DNA from: Diatrype stigma
Taxonomy: Eukaryota > Ascomycota > Sordariomycetes > Xylariales > Diatrypaceae
DNA length: 64,000 nucleotides
Direction: 5' to 3'
NCBI GenBank assembly: GCA_022225965.2
Contig: JAKJXP020000118.1
Coordinates: 1 to 64,000, forward strand
Below are positions 36,153-46,852 of the stretch, piece by piece. The number at the start of each line of letters is the position of its first letter. The stretch's first letter is position 1. The notes beneath the pieces were generated by a model that had not been told where the DNA came from, did not search any database, and saw only the letters and a list, made by a program, of their open reading frames with translations. Both the position numbers and the translations under genes were made by a program.

Positions 36153-37663
36153 ACGACCGTCCTTGCGGCAAGCGAAATATCCACAAATCGCCATCAACCA
36201 CCAATGGCAACAAACCCTCCTGAAGTAAGATCGGGATTGGACGGTCGGTTTTTTCTTTGTGCTTGCGCGTGCCAGTCTTGTCGTGTGCCGCGTCCGTTGG
36301 CCATGTATATGCGAGTGAGATATGGACCGGGCTGGACTAAACGAAAACGACAATTCCTGTGCAGCCTAAACAGTATGGTCTCTTTGATACACGTTCGCTT
36401 GGGGTTCCCCAGCATACTGTCCGCCTCGTAGGACTATTGAAACCGGAAAACGGGCGTGGTCCACAGACCGGCGCTACCACCGTATGGGGGTGTGAAGGCC
36501 AGGTTGGCCTGCTCGGGCGGAATCGCTCTCGTATGGTCACCTGGGCTGGCCAGTTAGTATATGGGATCTGCTACTCTTGTACCTGCTTTCAAAAGAATAC
36601 TGGCTGCGTTGGGTTTGCATTGGCACGCTGCAGATGGCTGACGTCACGAAGGCTTTGGGTCAAGGAGCATCGTGGGTTAGAAGAGAGTCTTGTACACGTC
36701 GAAACGGGTGTCTCTGCTATACTACTACTTACGTACACCCTCATCAATCTGTCCATGACAAGACATCATAGGTCTACGGAAGTTCCCCGGCTTCGCTTCC
36801 GTCATACACCTCGACGATCATACAAATATGACTTGTCAGTCCCTTCGACACAAACCCGCCATGGACAAGATCTAGCCAGTACGCCAGCTAATGCTGCGTG
36901 CGCTTGTTATACTTATACCTACCACTACTGCCAATCGATGGCATGTACGCTACTAGAACGGCTCTTGAAGAGCTAAGAACTCAGAATGGAAACAACCCTC
37001 TTATAAACTTTCTTTTGTCAGGAGGCATGCGGAGAACATCAAGAAGGGATCACAAATTCACCCCCGGGGTTTTGTTCTGTAGATACGTAACTCTCATATC
37101 ATACACTCGCTCACAATTTAGCAACGATGTCAAAGTAATAACACAGGGAGAATTAACGGAACTTCATGAACTACCGACGCGCATATCATTCGTTTGCCGG
37201 CCTAAAATTGTCATGATGATGCTCTGGGTAAGTGTTGCTTGCAAGTTCGGACCAAGCCTTGTCACCGCCTGGACGATACCTAGCGCTTTCAGGCGTCTAC
37301 TATACTAGGGGTGGGCAGGGTTTCGTTCCGGGAGGGAGAGGAAACGGCATGTAATGATCAGGGTGGTATCTAAACGATCTATCCTCCTAAGCTGTCCACG
37401 GCTTCCGATGGATTTCGGGTGTCTACTCGCTCGCTGAGCGCAACGCCCCTTATTCCCGAGAAACACGTTGAATGACAAACATAGAAGCTAGTCTTACTGT
37501 CCCCCTCTGCGAGTGCCAGACAACAACAATGTATCGACGCCCAAAGTGACGCTACGACATCATACTCAAAGTATGCTATTCTCTAGCGATAATTACACTC
37601 CTAACAGCAGTGATTGACTGACAATTCAAGTAGGGTAGGTATTAGTTACCAAGCCAATCACTT
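36153..37663. other. Convergent spacer
   Basis: Lies between the stop codons of the YbjQ-like and PAP2-like genes. Several frames of 60-200 codons exist, the longest 36359-36976 on the plus strand, but none matches a known family or shows fungal coding bias. Treated as noncoding 3' sequence. Confidence 0.5.
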
Positions 37664-39016
37664 TCAAGCAGGCAATAATCCCCCTTCTCGTCCCATCGGC
37701 CGACCACCAGGCCGTTCCTCCCGCTCCTCCTCAACACCACCATCATCTCCCCCATCCTCCTCATCCCCATCCCCGCCACTATTCCCATACCCATACGCCC
37801 GCGTCCGGTTGAGCGGGACGTGGTTATACCTGTAGTCCCAGAGAGCCGCGTAGCGGGCCCGGAAGGCGACCAGGGCGCACAGGGCGCCGATGGCGGCGCC
37901 GGCCACGAGGTCGCGGCCGTGGTGCGAGTGGTCGGCGGCGAGCGAGGCGCAGACGAGGCAGGCGGCCAGCAGCGGGAGCAGCAGCGCGACGATCCCCACT
38001 CCCATCCCCGCGCCCAATCCGCCCCCGCCCGGCCCGAGCACCTTCAGCTTCGCGTTCAGGTACAGCGCGAGGAACAGCATGCCCGCGAATACGGAGGCGG
38101 CGTGGCCGCTGGGGAAGCTGGACGCGGCGTCGCGCAGATCGGCGTCGTCGCCGCCTCCGTCCCGGCCCCGCGTGCAGATCTCCGTCGTGTACATGATGCC
38201 CATGTACCCGGTGCCGGTACCGGTACCTCGTACTACTTCTTTTCCCCCGGATACGCCATCAGCAGGAGAGCGGAGGAGGAGGAGAGAAGGGTCCGGCCGG
38301 CAGCGGTCGTAGAAGTGCGGGCGCAGGTACGCGCCGCCGACGGCCCACTTGACGGCGGCCTGGAGGACCGAGGCGGCGAGGACGGCGGTCGCGGCGCCGA
38401 AGAGGGCGGCCTCGGCGTCCCAGAACCGGCTGCACGACAAGCGGCGGGGGCGGGCCAGCGGCAGGAGCAGCGCTACCGCGGCCGGGGCGCCGACCGCGAG
38501 CACGCCCGCGGCCCAGCTCGGGACCGTGCGCGTCTGCCACGGGTAGGCGTACTGCGGGTCGGGGGCGGCCCAGCGGTTCGAGTCCGAGGTGGAGGTGGGG
38601 ACGGGGATGAGCGGGAACAGGGGCGTGCGGGCGGGAGGCTGCACGGCGAAGGCGAGCGCGGCGCCGCCCAGGGCGAGCAGGGAGAGGATGTCGGCTAGGG
38701 CGAGGCGGAGCCAGTATCCGAAGGAGGAGGGGCGGCGGGCGAGGGAGTACGGTTGCGGGGTGGCCGCCTAGGCTCGGACCGACTCCTTTGTGGCCGCGGC
38801 GGTAGCGGCGGCGAGGGCGAAGAACGAAGACGACGTGGAAGAGGAAGAGGGAGATGAGGTGGCGGCATTGGTATTGGTGGTGGCAGTAGTGTCAATGGTG
38901 TTGCCTTCATCATCTTGGTGCTGGCTTTTTCTTATAAGTTTGAAGAATTGGGTGTATGATTGGGGTCTTGAATGGTTCGTGTTTGAAGGGGGGCTTTTCT
39001 CAATGACGGGTAACAT
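37664..39016 (-). CDS. PAP2-superfamily lipid phosphatase-like gene, frame interrupted by one TAG
   Basis: Membrane phosphatase of the LPP/DPP type, expected to dephosphorylate phosphatidate or diacylglycerol pyrophosphate. The conserved part reads: SFGYWLRLALADI plus a first membrane segment, several more hydrophobic helices, C1-like KWAVGGAYLRPHF, C2 SSFPSGHAAS and C3-like SLAADHSHHGRD. The C-terminus is charged and Gly-rich. One reading frame runs from an ATG at 39016 to the stop at 37664 (451 codons) but contains a single TAG at 38770-38768, after codon 82. No ATG lies between this TAG and the phosphatase core. Either a short intron removes the TAG, for which only weak donors are visible, or the gene is inactivated or read through. 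C1 is two residues longer than the usual K-x6-RP, and the Arg of C3 is Leu. Confidence 0.7.
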
Positions 39017-39540
39017 GATTGCATTCCAATGGTGATGTTGAGGTTTATGTCTGCTATATGTATATACAGATAGGCAGATGTGAATTATTCATTGATAATA
39101 CCCAAGTGTAAGTGTGTCTGAAACAAGGAAGTAATTTTTACGTCGAATCTTATAACGAATTCCCTTTTACTAGTGACCTGGTGGCAGTTACCCGCCCCCC
39201 TATTTATAGGAAGGCACCATGGGCATCGTGGCTATCGTACCTATCATTGTCATCGTCATTGACTGAACCAGATTGAACTCTTCTCGGGTCAAAGTACGGT
39301 CGATGGCCTGAAACCCGACTTTTGGGATCAAATATCGATGACATTTTTACTACTATTTACATTAGAACGATGAGGTTTAGATTAGATACCGACCCTTTGA
39401 CGATTGAGTAGCAAAACAGCCTTTCGAACTTCGAACACCAGTAGAGGTGACAGAAGATAGGTCAGCCAAAGCCATTCGGGTAGTTTACTTAAGAACGCCT
39501 GACTAAAAACGCCTTATTAGGTTGTATTAAATCATACCAT
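39017..39540. other. Spacer between the PAP2-like gene and NOP2
   Basis: About 520 bp, with both neighbours on the minus strand. It therefore holds the NOP2 3' UTR and the promoter of the PAP2-like gene. Moderately AT-rich near 39050-39170; no gene seen. Confidence 0.5.
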
Positions 39541-42147
39541 CTACGCCTTTTTCTTGCTCTTGCTCTTACTCTTGGTCTTCTCATCAGCCTTTGCGCTGCT
39601 GCTGCTGACCTTCTTGTTCGACTTCTCGGCCACCTTCTCACTGGGTTTCTCTTTGAGCGGCTCCGAGACGCTGGGCTTCTCGTTCGCTTCCTCACTTGCC
39701 TTCTCAGTAACCTTGCCGTTTGTCTGCCCCCCATCCGCCGCCTTTTTCTTGTCTAGTGCCTTGGGATCTAAGCCGCGCCTCCTCATCGCGTTGCGCTTGG
39801 CCTTCTCGATGTACTTCTCATCCTCCTCGTCGTCAAAGCCGCCGAAGCCGTCATCCTCCTGCCCGACACTGAGCTCATCCGCCGCAATTGGGGTCTTGTC
39901 AATAACCTCTTCCTCCGGCACGTACGCATTTCCAGCATTGTCCTTTGCTACGTTGACCGGCGATGGCCCAACCTTCTGGAATTTGGCGACGAAGAAACCG
40001 TCGACGTTATACCTATAATATCATGTATGGTCAGTTACACTCTTTGCACACGAGTCAAGTCGGAAGTTTCCTTACGTGTGTGGGTAGTATCTTCTGGTCA
40101 GGCGTAAGCTCGGGTCGAAGTTCTTCCCCATGTAGCTGGTGAAGCCTTCCTTGCCGAAGATGAGGTCGGTAGATACGAGTTTAACGTTCGGTCTCTTGTT
40201 GAGAGCGTATTGAACCACCTGCTCATTCTCTTCAACCGTGACACTACATGTAGAGTAGACGAGGTAACCACCAGTCTTGCTAGCGTGATTGACGGAGTCG
40301 ATGGCGGCTAGTAGCAACTGCTTCTGGGTGTGAGGCAGGATCATAAAGTCCTTCTCATCCTTATTCGTCTTGACCGAAGGGTCCTTGGCAATAACGCCCG
40401 TGCCCGAGCATGGCGCATCTAGCAGAACTCTATCGAAACCGCCGATCACTTTGGGGAATTGCCGAGCATCATAATTGCACACGATGACGTTTCGGCAGCC
40501 GAGCCTATGGACGTTTCCGATCAGACCCTTACTACGGCTCTTGGAGGGATCGTTGGCGAAGATACACCCCTTGTTGCGCATGAGAGCTGCCATGTGTGTC
40601 GTCTTTCCTCCGGGGGCTGAAGCCATATCGAGCACACGTTCGCCTTCTTGCGGAGCAAGGGCCATGACGGGGAGAAATGAGGATGCGGCTTGGAGAATAT
40701 AGTGACCGGCGAGATACTCAGGGGTAGCACCAAGTGGTACTCTGTGATAGTGTATTAGTAATGCTTTCCCAAAAGTTGCCATGCGAAATTAACTTACTGC
40801 GCCTCGAAGATTTGTAGACCAACTTTTGACCATTTTCCTACTGGTTCTAGTACCACTCCACCTGTAACATTTGCAGTCAGTTTTCGCAACTTCACACTAA
40901 AACATCACGACTTCCGAACGTGTTCAGATACAGTGTACATGCAGACAGAGGATGGTGCTAGGCGCAACATACGATTTATAAGAGCCTGGGCTAGGTCCCT
41001 GCGATGTGTCCGCAAAGTGTTGGTGCGGATGACCACGGGTCTCGGGGTCTCGTTGGCTTCGAAGAACGCGAACGCTTCCTTGGGTGGGAAGAGGTTGAGA
41101 AGCTTCTCCGCAAGATACTCTGAGTATCCATCTATAATGATCCTGGTTAGCCTTATGTTCTGTAAGTTCGTTTGGGGAGGGGGGAGATCCCCATGGCAGA
41201 CTGCAGACAGATAAGGGCCAAACAGGGGCTAAAGACGAGAGAAGGCCCCCAATATAGGCATAGAAAGGGAAACAGAGAGGAAGTGTCCTAGAATGTCGCT
41301 TACAGTAGGCGCATATATCCTTCAGCAGCTGTGCAGTATAATCGGCTCTCGACCTCCCCTCCTCAGCGAGCTTTATGTCATCGAGGACGCGTATCGTCTC
41401 GTTGATGCGGTTCCGCAGCAGCTGGAAGTCCGGCGCCAGGAGGCTCTTGGTCTTGAGCGCGAGGCCGTCCACGCCATCTTCGCCGTCTTCGTCTCCGTCT
41501 GTGAGGATGCGCGGCCGCCCGACGTCCTCGATGTTGGTCTGCAGCGCGGCCTCCTCGAGCTCGGCCTGCGCTTCGGCCTCCTCGCGCGCCTGCTGCTCGT
41601 CCAGGCGCCGCGACAGCCCCGCGATGTTGGCCGCCGTCAGCTTCTCCTCGGCGTCCGAGTCGCCCTCGTCCTCCGAGAATATGGCCCTCTTTTCGTTCGG
41701 GTCGTCCGAGTCGTACACGGAGTCGTCGGATCCCAGGAAGTCGTCGCCGAGTCCGCCCAACTCCTCGTCGTCTTCGAGGTCGGAGTCCCCAAAACCCTCG
41801 CCTAGCCCGTCGCTCATGTCATCATCAGATGGTTCCGGCTCTGGCTCACGTTTTCTCGACTTCGAAGACTTGGAGGAACCCGGCGCGGCAGCAGCAGCAG
41901 GAACGGCAGCGACCTTCTTTGCGCCATTGGTTTTTCCATTTACTTTTGCAGCCTTTGCATCCCCTGCTTTCGCCGCAGCCTTCGTCTTCACAGCAGCTTG
42001 GGAACTGCTCCTCCGCCTCTTCTTGTTCGGTGCGTCGTCAGTAGGAACGTCGGCAGGGAGACCAGCTTTCCGTTTGAGCTTTGCGAAGTGCTCTTCTGAC
42101 AGCGCCTCGGGAGGACCCTGCTTCTTCATGCGACGGCCGACACCCAT
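39541..42147 (-). CDS. NOP2: NOP2, nucleolar 25S rRNA (cytosine-C5)-methyltransferase
   Basis: Nucleolar SAM-dependent enzyme needed for 60S subunit assembly, methylating a cytosine of 25S rRNA. Five exons: 42147-41304, 41131-40973, 40861-40798, 40741-40076 and 40012-39541; 734 aa. Seen: Lys-rich, then acidic nuclear N-terminus; the family block YGYSEYLAEKLLNLFPPKE; TNTLRTHRRDLAQALINRGV built across a splice; the SAM loop DMASAPGGKT; and the two catalytic-type cysteines in DAPCSGTG (about C467) and YSTCSVT (about C521). Their 54-residue spacing equals the one I recall for yeast Nop2. The Lys/Ser/Glu-rich tail ends in a KSKSKSKKKA-type sequence. Intron donors include GTATGT and GTAAGT. Divergent from GET5. 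Confidence 0.96.
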
Positions 42148-42894
42148 ATTGCCGGCGTAGTTTGGGATTTATACGGGACGAGAACGGGGAGATGTATAAC
42201 CGTTATATACAACCTCTATATACGCACTGACTAAATAATATAGGACGGGAGACACAGGCAAAGATAAGGTAGGTAAAAGGCAGGTAAGAGCCCTGGAGGT
42301 ATGTAGGTCTGCTGTATGGCAGGTGCCCTTCGCAAAAACCATCGATAACAGAGTCCCGAACTTTTTTTCTGGGCGTGATAAGCTGATAGTGAGACCGGCC
42401 CCACCTGGCTTTTTCTACATACATAAGCGGGTCAAGGAGACTAGGTAGACATCTTAGGTACGCTAGGTAAGCTTTTTACGCTGTCAGGCTGTCCTGTTTA
42501 GCGGGATCGTGGCTTGCCTGTCCGAGCCACATGAAAGTGGGATGTCTGTGGCGTAACTACGTCGCATACGTAACTTACTTAGGTATGTACCTACGTACCT
42601 ACTCCATACCTCAGGTCGAGGGGAGTCCAATTCATGAAGGTGAGACAGATAAACATCATTACGATTTTACGATCAATTCATTCAGCAGGTAGTTAGAACC
42701 TAGACCTTCGAACAGCATTCATATATCCATCGGTCGACGACACTTCACCCGAGCCCTCGACTTACGCCGAACCTTTCCGGCACCATTCATTCCCCCTCTC
42801 CTCATCTTCACCTCTTACCTAGTTACCTGGGTATCACCGAATACCACCACGACTTCACGACAACCGAAGAACAACAACACACAACAGCAACAAG
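42148..42894. promoter_or_regulatory. Divergent promoter region, NOP2 / GET5
   Basis: Both genes start outward from this 747-bp spacer. It contains ACCTA/TAGGT words at about 42430-42610, and an A/C-rich stretch (AACAACAACA type) directly before the GET5 ATG that looks like a fungal 5' leader. No specific operator recognised. Confidence 0.55.
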
Positions 42895-43774
42895 ATGGCG
42901 GAAGTCAACTTCGCGAGGTCCTTCCTCTCCATGCTGGACTCGCGTCCCATCAAGCTATCACCCGAGCACGTCGAGGACCCGAAGAGCTATCCAGCACGGA
43001 GCGCCGTACGTTCCTGTTCCCTCCCTTATATTCACACCATCCCACCATCCCACCATCCCTTCAACTTCCTCCTCCTGCTCCCCACCCCCGTTCTCCGAAA
43101 CGCCCGTCACGTATCCCCAAACCCCTTGATCCTCCTATGAACTTCCCCTATATTCCCTTCCTCCGCTAACCGAACCCCCAAACCAAAAACAGTACACCCT
43201 CCCCAAAACCGCTAACCAGCCCCCCCTCCGGAAGCGGAAGCCCGCGCGCGCCGCGCCGGGCCAGGAGCCCAGCGTCGCCGTCGTCGTGAAGTCGCTGCGG
43301 CCGCCGCACGTCGACGTGCGCCTGCCCGCGCAGGCCGTCGGCACGTCGCTGCTGGACGTCAAGGCCGCCGTCGCCGCCGAGACGGGCATCGCCGCCGCGC
43401 GCCTCAAGCTGCTGCACCGCCGGAAGCCCGTGCCCGACAGCAAGGTCCTCAAGGACCTGCTCGAGAGTAGTAGTAGTAGTAGTGATGATAACGCCGTCCC
43501 GGCGAACACGACGGTCGAGTTCTCCGTGATGGTCATGGGTGGTGGTGGAGCTGGTGCTGGAGCCGGAGCCGGCGCCGGAGCCGGAGCCGGAGCCGGTGCT
43601 GCTACTACGGATACGAAAGACGTCGCGCAGGGCGCGAGCGGCGCCGACGTCTTGGGAACGCCCGAGTTCTGGGACGATTTGAGGGGATTTCTGCTGCAGC
43701 GGGTGCGGGATGAGAAGCTCGCTGGGGAGCTCTCGCAAACATTCCAGGCGGCATGGAAGGCAGCGGCACGGTGA
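42895..43774 (+). CDS. GET5: Get5/Mdy2-like ubiquitin-like protein of the GET pathway
   Basis: Cytosolic partner of Get4 and Sgt2 that passes tail-anchored proteins to Get3 for ER insertion. Two exons: 42895-43005 and 43193-43774, intron 187 nt; 230 aa. Seen: an N-terminal Get4-binding segment (AEVNFARSFLSMLDSRPIKL), a ubiquitin-like domain (VAVVVKSLRPPHVDVRLP; LLDVKAAVAAETGI; LKLLHRRKPVPDSKVLKDL), a Ser run, then a Gly-Ala repeat linker (about 18 residues, coded by GGAGCC repeats). It ends in a helical dimerisation domain (LGTPEFWDDLRGFLLQRV). The order N-domain, UBL, C-domain is that of Get5. Exon 2 is extremely GC-rich. Divergent from NOP2, convergent with cofilin. Confidence 0.88.
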
Positions 43775-44385
43775 CGAATGCGGAAGTCGGATGGTTGAAT
43801 CGAGAGAAGGATTTAAAAGCTAGCACCCTCTCTATAGTTGCGAGGCTTCAGGCATACGGATTAATGCACAATGAATATATCACAAACGAACAAACGGTTG
43901 AATGAGGAGTAGCTAGGATAATTACTTATGATTTCGAATACCCAAAAGAACCCCTGATCCTCACCATGGCAGTCAAATAAGAAAGTAGGGCGAAATGGAA
44001 ACAAAACGGGATGTCGACTAAACCGGGCCAATACAGCAATCCTCTATATTCAGTCGTATGGCTTAAAGAGGCGTGCATTTACAATGTAATGATAACCCTC
44101 AGTTAGCATTGAATCTGGGATATCCATGTCACGGCTCTAAGCGGACCCAACTAAATTAGGTACCCTCATATTCTTCGTTTTTGGGCTAGTAGAAGACACT
44201 CCCACTTCATCATCGTCGACCTTGCGGTTTCGTAAACTTCGTGTGTGACCTTTGGCAACAACCCGGTCTCCTACTGATCTAACATCGCAACGTACGCTCT
44301 CCTGGCCCCCCATTCTCACACGCTCTCCGTCTTTCCCATCTCGCGGTGAAGTTGCTCTTGGGTGTGGCTGCGGGGTTGTCCCAGC
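43775..44385. other. Convergent 3' spacer, GET5 / cofilin
   Basis: About 610 bp between two convergent stop codons. AT-rich in the middle (about 43860-44100) with several AATAAG/AATATA words that could serve 3'-end formation. No gene seen. Confidence 0.55.
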
Positions 44386-45290
44386 CTAACCAGCCAAGCC
44401 CTTGCTGACCACCTTCAGCACCGTGTCGTATTCGATGTCGTCCTGGTCGTTGGCCTGCAGTTCCGTAGCGATACCGTTGAGAGCTCTCTTGAGCGCCTCC
44501 TTGGACGAGGCGTACACCATCTTGGCCTATATTCATGTGTTAGCTAGGCGGCTGGACATCGCAACTAGGCTGTATACGAGAAGTGCATGAGAGGGAATAC
44601 AGACCATAACACCAGCATCATCAGGGGACCAAGCAATGAAGGTGATCTTGTTTCTACTTGTCTATTAGCATTGTTTCGAGAACATGATTACGTGACAAGC
44701 GGCCGACGAACCGTAAACCGTCTCCGCTGGCCAGCGAGTATTCGAAGTCGTAGACGGCGTATCTGGGACCCTTGCCAACGGCACCCTGGCGTATCACAGT
44801 GGTTAGATAGACTCATGGCTCGGCGGCAGCGACTAGGAAACTTACGGTCTTGCTCTTGGTAGTGGCGTTCACAAGCTTCTCACGGAAGTCTTCCCAGTCC
44901 TTGCTATCGGAGGCATGCTCGACGGCGATCTCTCGGTTGTCGTCCGACAGCTTGAAGATGACATACTTGTACTTCTTCGCAAGCTTGAGGTCGTTGTAGG
45001 CAGTTATGCACTCCTGCGAGACAGTGGCTCTGGGCAAGGCATATAGAGTTAGTTGAATGGCCCTCCAACCGCGTATGATAGGACGTCGCGGCGACCCGTG
45101 GTGGTAGGGCGACGATGGGGGGAGGTTTGGGCGCGCAGAGAAGAGAAATGTCGACAGCGCGGGGGAGTGGGGCAGTAATAGCAAGATGGAACGTAAAACA
45201 CGAACCCTGATTGAGACTACACGAAGAAGTCGAATTAGTAAAAGGAGGAAAACTACATAGGTTCTCTAAGGTCTGATGCAGACTTACCAT
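44386..45290 (-). CDS. COF1: Cofilin / actin-depolymerising factor
   Basis: Small actin-binding protein that severs and depolymerises filaments, acting at cortical patches and the hyphal tip. Six exons: 45290-45288, 45216-45206, 45029-44846, 44785-44712, 44653-44605 and 44526-44386; 153 aa, the standard fungal length. The first exon is only the ATG and the second is 11 nt; together with the third they give [20 protein letters not shown]. The actin-binding helix region ([20 protein letters not shown]) and the C-terminal part ([15 protein letters not shown]) are canonical. The N-terminal Ser after Met is the usual phospho-regulated position in animals. Donors include the unusual GTTCGT and GTCTGT. 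The leader and promoter lie in 45291-46000. Confidence 0.97.
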
Positions 45291-46852
45291 AGTGGCGGTA
45301 TAGGTTGGACTGCAACGGGAGAAAAAGGAGGCAACTAGAAAACAACTGCGACGTTGGTCTAATCAGCGGGGTTGAGGAGCCAAGAATATGATGTCGGCTG
45401 CAGCTACAATCAGGAATGCTGAAGGTTCTGTCTGCGAAGGTTTGGGCTATAAGGGGACTAACATGAACAGAGGAGGCTGTGAGGGCGTTCCCGCTGACTA
45501 GCTTTTATAAATAATCTTGGGTTTTGCGGTAAAAGGGAATGATTGAGGTGGTGATGGGTGGAAAGAGAAGAGTTGTTGCTTTTAGCGTGGGCCGCTATTG
45601 AAATGGAGGGGAAGTTGTCGGGTGGGCTTTGGTCCTGGGTCCTTGGCTTGGTCCTTGGTCCTTGGTCCGTCTTTGGCCCTTGTTCGTGATTAAGGGAGCG
45701 AGGGAGCGACCTGGGACCCGACAGGAGCTACAAAGCCTGTTCATCACTCACCACTCCCACTCCCACTCTCTGTCATACCAGTGATAGTGTGTACCTAATG
45801 CGTGGTGCGTGGTGCGTGGTGCGGTGGTGGTGGGAGCCTTGGTGGGGTTAACTAACGACGGCCATAGAAAGCTCTACATACTGTACATACATAGGTACAC
45901 ATACTACATACCTACATACATGTGGTTACGTAGCACGACCGCTCTGCCACAAATTACAATGCCTTTAGTTAGTACCTACCTACAATAGCTGCCAGTGTAT
46001 GTATGTATGTAGGTACATGACAATACCTTGTTAGCTGGCCCAGGCTGCCCAGTAGCACCTTGGTCCGCTCGTGAACGCTCGTTGCTGGTGAGATCAGTGA
46101 TTACGAGGGCCTTCCCAGCCCCATTTGGCCGATGTTAGGCCCCCACCATGGCCCCGTTGCCGGGTAGGATTGCGCCGCGATGCATCAACTAAAGTACATG
46201 TAAGTAGTTATTGCTTGCTTAACCGACTAGCACGTGACCACCAGCCCAGGTTGAAGTTGGGTTGCCGGGAGCTGAGGAGCCAGGAGGTCATCAACTTCAG
46301 CTTGGCGCTACGAATGTAGGAGTGTTTCGTAACCTTCGAGTCACATTTCGACATAGATGGATAGCATCTACCTGCTTCCGGAGCTCCATCATACGAACCT
46401 GCATATTAGGCAACATCTACTGAGTTCGTGACTGCAACCACCCTGGACTAGGTAGGCACAAATTACCTAGGTACAATTGTTGCCTTGCCGGGATTCGTAA
46501 GCCCTCCTCGTCTATTAAGGTACTGGAGGCATGATGTTAGGCACCAACTATCATGAACACACGTTGCGGTTAGGCAAGTCTTCCAACTAGTTGGGATTTA
46601 ACTTGTCGTTTTGCCTGACAGAGTCAAGCTGGTAGTCAGTTCTATTATATACAAATGTTTTTAACGCCGCTTCAGGGATATCAAAATATGAACCATAGTA
46701 CAGGGTGCCAGGTATAGGGGGTAGAGAGGGGAGACGTGTAACATGCAAAGTGACCACATTATCCATTATCCGTCATAACACCGGAGCCAGATTCCATAGC
46801 CCGTCGTAGCTGTTGGTACAAGGGGAAACGTTCGTTCGTCTCATACATGACT
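45291..46852. other. Spacer: cofilin promoter and HSP60 3' region
   Basis: No gene supported. It holds direct repeats of CTTGGTC (about 45644-45668) and of GTGCGTG (about 45801-45825), and TACATA/ACCTAC microsatellite words (45880-46020). Its left part should be the cofilin promoter; its right end the HSP60 3' UTR. Confidence 0.5.

Noticed and set aside
37820..38698. 292-codon plus-strand frame
   Set aside because: Antisense to the PAP2-like gene; GC-rich shadow rich in Gly/Arg/Ala with no domain.
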